This document shows positions 45,595 to 55,689 of a stretch of DNA of 64,000 bases, piece by piece; the first letter of the stretch is position 1; every line of letters starts with the position of its first letter. Under the pieces are notes generated by a model that saw nothing but the letters and a program-made list of their open reading frames with translations, was not told the DNA's origin and searched no databases. Where the stretch lies: positions 6,903,001-6,967,000 of the forward strand of contig BSQZ01000033.1 in assembly GCA_033239005.1 (NCBI GenBank), given 5' to 3'. The DNA is from Lamellibrachia satsuma. Lineage: Eukaryota > Annelida > Polychaeta > Sabellida > Siboglinidae. Position numbers and translations under genes: made by a program.

Positions 45595-46195
45595 TAGGAT
45601 CTTTTAGTTTACTTCCCCTGTCCCTGCCAGGAAGAAGGCACCAACAGCTTTTAGGCTCTTCTGAAAGTGGGGTGAACAAAGACACATGTAAAGTGGGGTG
45701 AACAAAGACACATGTAAAGTGGGGTGAACAAAGACACATGTAAAGTGGGGTGAACAAAGACACATGTAAAGTGAGGTCAACAAAGACACATGTAAAGTGG
45801 GGTGAACAAAGACACATGTAAAGTGGGTCAACAAAGACACATGTAAAGTGGGGTGAACAAAGACACATGTAAAGTGAGGTCAACAAAGACACATGTTAAG
45901 TGGAATGAACAAAGACACATGTAAAGTGGGGTGAACAAAGACACATGTAAAGTGGGGTGAACAAAAACACATGTAAAGTGGGGTGAACAAAAACACATGT
46001 AAAGTGGGGTGAAAAAGACACAGGTTAAGTGGGATGAATAAAGACACATGTAAAGTGGGGTGAACAAAGACACATGTAAAGTGGGGTAAACAAAGACACC
46101 TGTAAAGTGGGGTGAACAAAGTTTTCAAATGACAGCTGGTAGTTCTGAACCCCGGTCCCCTCGACCAACATTCTGACACTGCCACATAGTTACAT
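45595..46195 (-). mobile_element. SINE expanded internally into a 26-bp minisatellite
   Basis: The flanks (45,598-45,665 'gatcttttagtttact' and 46,118-46,190 'ccccggtccc') correspond to the tail and tRNA head of the SINE at 25,300-25,545. Between them about 17 units of AAAGTGGGGTGAACAAAGAC plus ACATGT run from 45,664 to 46,121. The unit matches the SINE interior 'gcaaagtggggtaaacgaa'. Confidence 0.85.
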
Positions 46196-46350
46196 CATCC
46201 CACAGTGTTTGTTACATCATATTTGCATAGCTTTGATTAGGTGTTGGCTGTGTAATATGAGAATAAAGGTCAATAACAAAATCTAAATTATGGAGGTATT
46301 AGAAATATTACGTTTTTGTAAACACACATGGTAATTGGTGTATTCGTCAG

Positions 46351-46554
46351 GTCCACACTATTCATACGGATGTTGGATGTTTTGGCCCATGATGACAGGA
46401 GATAATCACACGCTGGATCCCAAGGTGACAGGATGCCTGACCATGAGCACAGAGTACGCCACCAGGCGGGTGAAGTCACAGCAAGGCATTGGCAGTGAGT
46501 GCTTGTGTCTTCCATCTGCTCTGTCTGGTGCAGGACCAGAAGCGAATTCTTCAG
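46351..46554 (+). CDS. Candidate exon, product unknown
   Basis: A 204-base block with acceptor 'gtgtattcgtcag' and donor CAG then GTAGGA, open in one plus frame and symmetrical (phase 1 at both ends). It encodes '[17 protein letters not shown]' and '[19 protein letters not shown]'. The minus strand also has protein-like reading ('[20 protein letters not shown]') but with stops. The strand is therefore uncertain. Confidence 0.35.
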
Positions 46555-46756
46555 GTAGGACTGTGTGACTTGGTAATGTCATCAACTTCTTAATACTGTC
46601 AACTCATTAGTCTGTCATTTCAAGTGCCACCTCAGTTATACTGACATGGTTGTTCCGTAAACTTGGCAGTTCTTTTATGGTCATTCAATGGACCCTTCAG
46701 TATCTCACAATGGTAATATAATTTAGATGTAATAAATAAGTTGCAGCAACTGACTG

Positions 46757-47541
46757 CAGCAACTTTAAATGAAATTAAATGTGTATGCCTAAATGCCAGG
46801 AACATAGTAAATAAAAAAGCAAGTTAGACATTATGGTATCAGATATTGACCGTCAAGTAATAGATATCACATAATCATGGGCAAATAAAGATATAGTAGA
46901 TGCCGAGTTAGCAATGACTGGCTATGAAATGTTTAGGAAGGATAGGCAAGAGAGAAGGGGGTGGAGTCGTTTTACATGTGTTTAAGAATCTATCCAAGCA
47001 TATGAAATAACACTGAAAAGTGAAGCAGATTGTGAGGAAGCAATTTGGTGTAACATAGTTGCCAAGGACATTAACAATAGGAGTAGTTTATCATAGTCCA
47101 AGTGTAGAACAGGAGGAAGATTTAAAACTTAAAATGCTGTAAGGAAGACTTTAGGGAGTTGAGTAAGGGGGAATGTGTTATAATGGGTGATTTCAACTTA
47201 TGCCATATACAATGAAAATCATTAGAGAGTGCTGGAGGTGACGACCATCAGTTTCTACTTCTAACACAAGATTGTTTCCTTACTCAACATGTCTTGAAAC
47301 CAACCAGAGGTGGTAATTAGTTAAGGAACAGTGTAGGTTGGACACGAGGAAGTACTCATTCCCACAGAGGGTGATAAATGAATGGAACAAACTGTCATAT
47401 GATTGTGTTAATTCTAGTAGTGTGAATATGTTTAAAAATAGAATTTACAGATATACTCTCGATAAGCCAATGGCTTTCTTGTCAAGTTGTTATCTGGAAC
47501 TTGTAGTTTGGGATGGCAATCTTGTTAAATCTTATTAAACA
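46757..47541 (+). mobile_element. LINE family A, copy 3, internally deleted
   Basis: Endonuclease start ('CLNARNIVNKK', 'MFRKDRQERRGWSRF') through about 47,318 is fused directly to the last ORF2 codons and the 3' tail (47,320-47,541, ending in AATCTTGTTAAATC repeats). The whole RT is missing, about 2 kb relative to copy 1. Confidence 0.85.
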
Positions 47542-47546
47542 GCCAG

Positions 47547-49556
47547 TCAAGTAAAATCATACAACGGACCATGGCGAGGACTCCCAGCAGAACGCCAGAA
47601 GAGAAAGGATTCCCTAGCAGCCTGATGGGAGTCTCTGACTAGGTCGTTCCAGCCAAGAACAGTATATTTAGAAGACGTGTTGTTAGCCTTAGTAGAGATT
47701 ACCTCGGCAGCGTCTTTGAGTGATTTTATAATATCATTGTAAAGATTGCTTAGCAAAGTGCGATGGGCTTCATCATTACAATTAGGGTTAGTACATCTTA
47801 AAACCTCATGAGGTACATCAATAGCAGATAAAAGCAAACCAGTTTGTGTATGATAGTTATGGAGATCCTGGGGGAGGCAGCATTCCACACAGGACGAGGT
47901 GCTTGAATTTGCTCCTGTATGGTGGCTTCAGAGGAAGGTAATAACTTGGCATATATAGAAAAGCATAAGTAAGTGGTCGGAAGAGACACAATCATATTTA
48001 ACTTCCATATCAGATATTGATGAGTGACTAGAGTGGGTGGTGAGCACGTGATTGAGCCAGCTCCTTAAGCCGTGCGCATCACTAACATATGTAAAAGCAT
48101 CAGAGGGGAGAAGCAATGTGTCACTTGCAATAAGGTGACAGTCGTTTATAAAAGCATTGAGAAATGGAGTAAAAAGACAGGGGGTTCTTAATATCCGCAT
48201 TAAAATCACCAACGATGAATATATTGGTTGATTCAAATGAATCGCTTATGGCTTGGATTTTGCCTAACGTTTCTAGATATCCATCAGCATTGTCATCAGT
48301 CTGATATGATAGATAAACATTAAGAAGTAGAATAGTGGCGTTAGAGCTGGTAATTTTTAGACCCAGGAGTCTCTTCTCATCAACATAAATCAACGGTTCA
48401 ATAAAGGGGTCGAGTGAACGCCTCCATAAAAAGAGTCCACCATGAGGATGTCCACTCAAACCATCACCGTAATCAATGGAAGTAATTCCTCTGGCCCTAA
48501 AGTCAGAGTGAACAGAATTAAGGAAAGAAAGGCTCTGTTTAGAGAACCAGTGTTCCTGCACAGCAAGTATATCTAAAGAGTTTAAGATGTCAACCACGTC
48601 AAAAGCACTGTTCCGTATACTTCTGGAGTTAAAGGAAGCAATACGGAGGGGAAAGTCTGTAAGTGGGTTGAATCTGTTAGTGTGAGTTTCCTAGGTGGGA
48701 AATACCGTCCAATCTTTGTTCCAGCAGGCGAGAGATCAGCGTCATAAAGCAAGTTTGGTTTAGGAATGTCAACACACAGTTTGAAAGAAGAATATGAGTT
48801 GTGTCGGGTTGGTAATCACTCACATGAGCATTTCAAACTCAAAGTTGATGACACGTAAGTATATAATTCTTCACAAGTTGTGTCAGCATGGAATCTTGTG
48901 AGAAAGAACTCCGCAGGTATAAGTCGCACCGGTGCACACTTAAGACTACAATTGGAAGAGTTTCCTGCGGTCATGGTGTGTGACTTACGATTAGATGTCA
49001 GTGGCTTAACAGTGTTGCGATAGTTTTTGGAGATTACTGTTGTCCACAGTGGCAAAGTAGTGCTACGACTGATAGATGTAGAAGCTGTAGTAGTTGACAG
49101 TGTCAGAGTGGCTGTCGACACATCAGATCGTGAAGAATTAGTTGCAGAGGTCGAAACAGCGGATCATGAAGAAGTAGTTGTCGAGGACGACACAGCTGGT
49201 CTTGAAAGAGAAGTTGCAGTTGTCGACACAGCGGATCGTGAAGAAGTAGTAGTTGGGGAGGTCGATACAGCAGATCGTGAAGAAATAATTGGAGAAGTAG
49301 ACACGGCGGATCGTGAAGAACAGTAGCCATGTCCGACGGAGCAATTGCCTTGGGGGCAGATCGAACTCTTGAAGAAGTAGATACGGCAGATTTCGGAGAC
49401 ATCTCACGTGTGGCAGGTGTTGGAGAAGATGTAGAAGCTGAAGTCGTTGCGGCTGGCGTCTCGTTCAGTGAAGAAAGTACATGTAGCAGTGATGACACAA
49501 GAGCGGTGATTTGCGTAGAAAGCTCAGACACTGAATCGAAGAGTTTTATGAGATAG
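47547..49556 (-). mobile_element. LINE remnant with ORF1 and endonuclease, 3' truncated
   Basis: On minus: ORF1 (49,531 to about 48,816), endonuclease 'LNSLDILAVQEHWFSKQSL' and 'STNIFIVGDFNADI' (48,597-48,121), 'CVSSDHLLMLF' (near 47,960), then a pre-RT segment with 'YTVLGWNDLVRDSHQAARES' and 'RSAGSPRHGPLYDF' (47,888-47,547). It ends where LINE A copy 3 ends on the other strand, before any RT palm motif. Endonuclease motifs GDFN and SDH remain. Frameshifts are present. Confidence 0.85.
48816..49531 (-). pseudogene. LINE ORF1 with a 36-39-bp internal repeat, frameshifted
   Basis: Starts 'MSELSTQITALVSSLLHVL', a Ser/Thr/Pro-rich linker, then about five repeats of 36-39 bases (49,120-49,330) with a shift of frame inside them, and a C-terminal part 'VRLIPAEFFLTRFHADTT' and 'EELYTYVSSTLSL' typical of an ORF1 nucleic-acid-binding end. 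Repeat length change has broken the frame. Confidence 0.6.
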
Positions 49557-49559
49557 TTA

Positions 49560-50250
49560 GAGATAAGTTAAGGTAGTCAGCTCGCCTGGTGCTGTGTGCT
49601 TGTCATTTGAAACACTTTCAGAAGTATGTGATTCAAATGCTTAATTAAATGATCAGTTGTCCCGTTCTCATAATTAATTCAGGGGAATAGTATACATGTT
49701 TATGCTCTGTGCAATGTGGCAGTGTAACACTGTGCTCAGTAGTTTCTAAATACTAAGCAACATTATCTTCCTATGCATTTTATTTTTAAAAGACAACGCA
49801 TGGCAATAATGCGCCTGTGCGATATTGAGGAATGGACGCGTATGCTAAAAAAAACATTATTACATTAATCATCCGGTTCTTTTCTGATTCTTTTTAACCC
49901 TAGTTACTGCATTTCACAAAGATTATTTTGGTGTTTCAATATGGTTTATATCTGTAAAGATTAATTGGTATATTGCAGGTGCGCTTGTTTGTGTCAAGTT
50001 CACCTTACAAATACTAATCACATGGATCGTGACAATTGTGAAGATTGCGACAGTTTGTTTCCCTAGTTATCAATAAATCAATGTACAACCACGTATCAAT
50101 ATAAAATATTATAAATTCATATTATGCAGCAATTATACAAGAGCCCGTAAAACTTACAAAGTAGGCGGAGCTTAACACGTAAACATCTACTGCGCATGAC
50201 ACGACCCTGCCAATATCCTCTGTAGTACAGACGAATAACCCATTGTATGG
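49560..50250. other. No gene recognised
   Basis: AT-rich. No exon, repeat or transposon protein is seen. Confidence 0.4.
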
Positions 50251-50254
50251 CTAA

Positions 50255-50410
50255 CAGGAGTGAACTGTGGAAACGAGATCGATTGAAGGTGGTAATGTTA
50301 TCAATGTCTCTGAGGCTGGCAGGTAGATTGCTACACAAGTGTACTGCCAGTTTTTTGGCAAAGGTTCTTTCGCCGTAGGTGCCTGTCTGTGCGCGTCACC
50401 AACATTCAAA
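50255..50410 (+). mobile_element. SINE fragment
   Basis: 'gattgaaggtggtaatgtta' and 'ctctgaggctggc' followed by 'cgccgtaggtgcctgtctgt' match, inverted, 53,695-53,800 inside another SINE copy. Confidence 0.65.
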
Positions 50411-50944
50411 GATATTTTAACACCAGGATAACCAAAGGCTGCCATCTTCTCCGGGTTGAAACATTGTACCTTAATGACTTTTAGTATAATTAAATGGTAC
50501 TGTAAAAAATAGTAATTCATGATAGTAAATAGGTTTAATTTTAAAACACAATACATGAAATAATAATAATCGTAATAAATCAATAAAGCGATATTTACAT
50601 TACATTTACATTGCCACGATCATAGAATGTAGTTTACAGCAACAAGTAAATACATTTTGTGACTGTGTAGCAGCATTTGTAAGTCAGTCTTGCTCAGCGC
50701 CATCAAATTAAAACATTCGTGGTTCGATAGCGTAACAATCCTTTTGTGAGTGTAACGAAATCACACGGTGACAGTGTTAAATGACGTTACCTGGCGGTAC
50801 AGTAGACAAAAAGATAATTCGACATTTGCGAAACAAAATTTGTAGTTTGATAACGTTTCTTACCAATCCCACTGCGAGAGCGACGATGAAAGTTTTAGTC
50901 AACGCTACCTTAACGCAGCACAGTAGGCGACGGCCTGCAGACCA

Positions 50945-51055
50945 CAAATAGATGACCTCGGGCATTACGCAAGCACGTGCAAGCGCGTGCGACAAGCAAG
51001 CGCGTGTCGCAAGCAAGCGCGTGCGACAAGCAAGCGCGTGTCGCTGAGACCTAGA
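50945..51055. repeat. Short GCAAGCGCGTG tandem repeat
   Basis: About five imperfect units ('caagcgcgtgcga', 'caagcaagcgcgtgtcg'). CpG-rich island in AT-rich context. Confidence 0.75.
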
Positions 51056-51234
51056 CGCACAGGTCTAGCTTAGTGTGGATTTAACGAATTTTCATATTTT
51101 GGTCTTTCACCAGAATGTTTCCGCTGCGTAAGCAGCAGTCAAAATTTTTTACCGGCTTTCTTTAGCTTTCTCAGTCAGTATAACAGCTCCGAGCTTAGCT
51201 TGGTTAAATCTTAATTTTCAAAAATACAATTTGA

Positions 51235-51600
51235 AACCAAAATTGTGCTGTTTGTCTTTAAGTTGCTCCGATATTTGCAGATAGCGTCACGGCGACGTTC
51301 ACACTTGAGTCGGACAATAACCGTGTGGGGGGCGTCCCTCGGCAACTTGGCGGCCGATTTTGGTGCGCGCGCTCAGTTTCCTGAACCTTCTGGGGTCATT
51401 TTCATCTTGTTATTTATCATGCAGATCAGTTCATTTTCAATCTCCGCAGCCCCCACCGCCTCTGATATTCCTTCAAACCTAAGGTTAGGTCTACGACTGT
51501 ATTGTTCTAGTTTATCATTGTTAGACTTCGGCAAGTTGATTCTTTTTTCTAGTTATTCGATCGTATTTTCTTTCTATGACTTTTTGTAACTGTTCAACGA
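51235..51600 (-). pseudogene. LINE ORF1 RRM-type domain (L1-like)
   Basis: Minus-strand frame with 'LEQYSRRPNLRFEGISEA' (the conserved ORF1p signature), 'ENELICMINNKMKMTPEG', then one stop, then 'DAPHTVIVRLKCERRRDAI' and 'YRSNLK'. This is the order of the RRM of L1-type ORF1 proteins. One in-frame stop and no neighbouring ORF2. Confidence 0.75.
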
Positions 51601-51972
51601 TCCAATTGGCAGTCGAGACCTCCAAGTTTACATGACGATAGTCGAGGTGCATGGGGCGGGAACTACCCAGACCGCCACTCCTTTCCACCCCAAGGTTCAT
51701 AGATTTGTGACATGAGAGTGGGCTTAATGTCTTGGCTTTCTGTATAGAGGATGTGGAGCAGAGTTGTCATAGTATTAGCATCCAGGTATACAATCCATTG
51801 TTTCTCTATCATAAAGAGTTTGTGATTCTGTCTGACTGTTTGTCTGTCTGTAAGTGTCGTCATATCTCCGTCAGTCTCGCATGTCTGGTGCTGAACTTTT
51901 GTAGGCGTGCCCGGGGGTCCACGGGGATGATTCGTACGTTACGCAAATCTAAAATCATTATGTATATGGATG

Positions 51973-52078
51973 TTTGACGTAGATTACGTAACTGAGAACA
52001 ACAACAGTTCGTAGTTACGTACACTTGTTTCCAACGCTATTTTCTAAGATTCTTCAGAATTACGTAATCTACGTCAAA
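51973..52078. repeat. 19-bp perfect inverted repeat
   Basis: TTTGACGTAGATTACGTAA (51,973-51,991) and TTACGTAATCTACGTCAAA (52,060-52,078) are exact complements separated by 68 bases. Looser complementarity extends outward ('attcgtacgttacgc' against 'acgaatgctgcgtaa'). Confidence 0.9.
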
Positions 52079-52099
52079 TGGTACGAATGCTGCGTAAAA

Positions 52100-53240
52100 C
52101 CGGCTGTTGTAGACCGTTTTAGGGCACGAAGATGGCATTGCACTGCCAAAAATTGACTGGGTAGTGCAAGTTGTCATAGACAATTCAATTCAGCGTGGCA
52201 ACTTGTGGATTATTTCCATGAATTGTCAAATATTTTTATACATGCTTTGACACACCAGATTACTAGAAATGGCATAACGGTTATTTATGTTTCATTGCAG
52301 AAGTCATAAACCCTAGCAGCGACTGCCTTTACTCCCGTGCAACGTCAGGCAACTCAACTAGTTTATAATAAAGTCATGTTATATAGTGCACTGGGTAACT
52401 ATAACTAGACAAACATCTTGACCACCCACGTCCTTCCTCGGAGGGGGTGCGTTCCTCTGATGACGGACACCCCCGAACAAACCCCCTTTTCAGAAAAATT
52501 CTTTTAATTGTAAAAATTTTCAGAAATCATCCCGGAAATCCCCGCCTGATTTTATACGCCAGATGCCCCTTTACAAAACCCAGAGGACTTGTCTTCCACT
52601 GAAATATTTTATTATATGCCACTGAAACAGTTTTATTCAACCACAATCTTTGTATCGTTATATGTTTATGTATATCGACCTGGCCATTCAACATGCCCTG
52701 TAAACATGGTATTCAGGGCGAAACATTCACATTTGTTAAACGAAGCAGCTGCTTTGCCAAGAAACCAATTTTGTTTCTATTCGAACATCTCTATTGTAAT
52801 CTGTCTTGATGCCGCCACAACTTAGCTATTGTAATTTTAAGTTGTTTAATTATGGGTGTAACTGACATTGATGTAAAGAGGGTGTGTTTGTTAGGGGGTC
52901 CTCGGTTAAAAACAAACATGCCTCTTCAAGTAACTGAGATGTCAAAACATGTATAAAAATACTTGACAATTCAGCGAAATAATCCATAAGCTGTCACACT
53001 GAATCGAAATCCGCCGAAATGTGCAGTGTGCAATAATTGTAGGTGTAGCTACCCCATATTACGAAGAAAATAACAGATACTACGTTTTGAAATAAACATG
53101 CATCAGTTTATTCAACAACTTAGTTTGCATTTATGTAAGATTTCTTTGTCGACAGCAACCGGTATAATTTGAACGCCTTCCTTTTTAACATCGCGCGGAT
53201 ATTATACAATGTGGCTGATAAGCATCTTTCCTGATTGCTT
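52100..53240. other. No gene recognised
   Basis: No coding block, tandem array or transposon protein is seen. Confidence 0.4.
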
Positions 53241-53244
53241 TGCG

Positions 53245-53460
53245 ACTGGTCCGGTGGCTAGATGATGGTGCTCGCCTGGTGATCAGAAGGTTCTGACTTC
53301 GAACGGTGGCTAAACCAGTCGTTTTGTAAGATAGGGCACAACACGTCGACTCGTCACCCTCCTGGCGTATGGAGAGAAAGATGGAAGTATGATGTCTTTC
53401 GGACGGGACACTAAAAGCTACTTCTAACTAGTGTCTAATGTCTAAGCAGGGGGAAGCAAA
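53245..53460 (+). mobile_element. tRNA-derived SINE, diverged
   Basis: tRNA-like head 'ggtggctagatgatggtgct' with a degenerate B-box (GGTTCTGACTTC), and the body motif 'gatgtctttcggacgggaca' shared with the SINE at 25.3 kb. Confidence 0.6.
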
Positions 53461-53640
53461 CTATCGCATATATGAAATTAATCAAGATATTAAGATTAAT
53501 TTGACTCGCTTCACAGAAGTTATAACATTGTAGATCACTTAAACGTTTAGCTCTGGGGCACGTTTCACTAATGCGCGTAGATGCATGTATCTACAGGTGT
53601 AAACAAAAGCAAAAAGTCAACGAACACAAAATCAAAGACG

Positions 53641-53985
53641 TTACAACCAGGAACACCTAAACATCCTCTGCACTTCGGCGTGAGAAGTGCCGGGGATCGT
53701 GAGTCCTAGGTCAGGCTGTCCGTTCCGTGCACAGACCGGCACCTGCGGCGAACCAGCCAGCCTCAGGGACACTGATAACATTACCACCTTCAATCGCTCT
53801 GAATGAGTACATTGATACAGACAGTGGTAGATATGTGAACGAATAGTCTTCGCGCAGTAATTGCACCGTAGCCGAATGCTTCCCATACAAGCCGAGATGG
53901 TGTTGGATTGAACAGATCTAGCAAGGTGTGGAGTGTAAAGCGATTTCGTGTCTCTACCTGCCACAATGACTGGGTACCGTTCTAC
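53641..53985 (-). mobile_element. SINE-type repeat copy
   Basis: In reverse complement it shares the 'ctttacactccacacc', 'ttcaatccaacacc', 'gggaagcattcggc' and 'gcgcgaagactattcg' blocks with 13,985-14,300 and 63,565-63,860. Confidence 0.75.
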
Positions 53986-53989
53986 CATA

Positions 53990-54680
53990 TTATAAAAATG
54001 CACGTGCACATGCACGCATACATCCAGTCATACAAGCATACATGCACACGCGCACGTACTCGATTTCCACAGTACTACAGGTTGCGCGTTATCATAAGAA
54101 TAGATGAACAAGAGACGACTGGCTGATGATCCCATCTTTCTTTCTAACTGTCGTTGGGTCATCAGTTATATCTGCATATGGACGACCAATAAAATATGGC
54201 CCCTTTGTTCGTGCAGATCCATCGTCGTTGTATGAAAAAACTAATGCGATTCACAGCACAAACTCAACATTAAATATGAACCTAGCATACCACTTGGTTA
54301 CATTTCTAAGTAACGGATTACACGAAAGGAGATCGTGTGAATAATGCGTGAATTACATATTTATCCAAACATTAACCACAAAAAAACACAAACAAACAAA
54401 GAAGCATACATCACGTGCGCGCGCGCAAGTACGCACGCACGCATCCACACGTCACATTAAACATTTGTCATCGTCTTTATGATAATATGTATCCCGGATA
54501 GTTAATACCATCACCTAACAGGTCAATAGCAACACAACAATACAAAACAGGTATATGGTTGTTGCTATGAAAAAGCATCAAGTTGTTGAATAAAGCATAA
54601 TATCGCTGCAACAAATGCAATAATACTTCTGTTACAACTGTTTACAACTGCAACTGCCGCCCAGACAGTGCAGGGATGTT
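53990..54680. other. No gene recognised
   Basis: Contains short 'cacgcacgcac' runs but no gene. Confidence 0.4.
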
Positions 54681-54689
54681 GCCGATGTA

Positions 54690-54930
54690 GGTGTCTTTAT
54701 TCAGCTGTAAGTGTACAATACGTGTACAGTTACTTCAATGTGTTATACGTATGCTCTCGTGTACAGTTATTTCAATGTGTTACCTGCGTACACGTGGTAC
54801 ATTTATTTAAATGTGATATATACGTACTCTCGTGTACAGTTGTTTCAATGTGTTACACGCGTACTCTCGTAGTTACTTCAATGTGTTACACGCGTACATT
54901 CGGCACAGTTATTTTAATGTGTTTCTCAAG
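54690..54930 (+). repeat. 37-bp minisatellite, short array
   Basis: About 6.5 units of GTACAGTTACTTCAATGTGT followed by TACACGCGTACTCTCGT, diverged. The same family forms the long array at 60,195-61,050. Confidence 0.85.
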
Positions 54931-54949
54931 CCTCAAGTTATTACACTCC

Positions 54950-55680
54950 AGACACCCCAAACTTGGGTTAACGCAGGAGTTTGTGGTGGACTGTGCGCAT
55001 GCGCTGTGGGTGGTACATACAACTAAAAGACTAGTATCTTTAATGTTACTGAAAGGGTTTTTATGTGAAAGTTTTATTTATTTTATGTATAGGATTTTAT
55101 GAAAATGTTTAATAGGTTGGTTATGTGTATGGATACTGTCGCTGTCTTGCCACATGCACACATAGACAGTCTCCATACACACACCATGGATAAGTTTACG
55201 CTGAGCACTGTGTTTTAAAGACAGTTTAGGTGAGGAGGTGTGGTGAAAGGGAGTTCCGTGGTGGCTTCTCGAAATGATTTGGGGTTTTATATGTTGGTAA
55301 TTTTTGGTGGAATCATATTCCATATGCGAATTGCTCGGGGATAAAATGAAAAGACCATTGCATTTAAACGACATCTGGGGGCTACGTATTGTCCACGGTT
55401 TCGAGAGCGGGTTAGTAGGCCTAGGGGGTGATCTCGATAATGTTATTTATAATTTTGTAGAAGGTTGTGGCTTGTTTAATATTACGTCTTCGTTCAAGGG
55501 TTGGCCATCCAAGGGCAGTAATTAGTGATATTGCTGAGGCGTGCGCTGTGTGCTTTCTCGGTAGAGTTTTCGTGTCTCGTTTAAGCATTTTTTCCACAGG
55601 TGTGGACGTGTATTTGTAAATATTTTTTGTACAGCGTTGGACGCAAATGACTGAAGAACGTCCTAGTGAATGATTTTTTT
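54950..55680. other. No gene recognised
   Basis: A plus-strand open stretch at 55,304-55,525 has somewhat protein-like composition ('HGFESGLVGLGGDLDNVIY') but no recognised motif. Confidence 0.35.
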
Positions 55681-55689
55681 TAATTCGTC

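Noticed and set aside
45581..46185. Cys/Phe/Leu minus-strand frames of about 100 residues
   Set aside because: Products of the 26-bp array within the SINE.
46288..46515. Minus-strand gene across the candidate exon at 46.35 kb
   Set aside because: The protein-like minus frame has stops at two places, whereas the plus frame has a clean acceptor, donor and symmetrical phase. Neither is strong.
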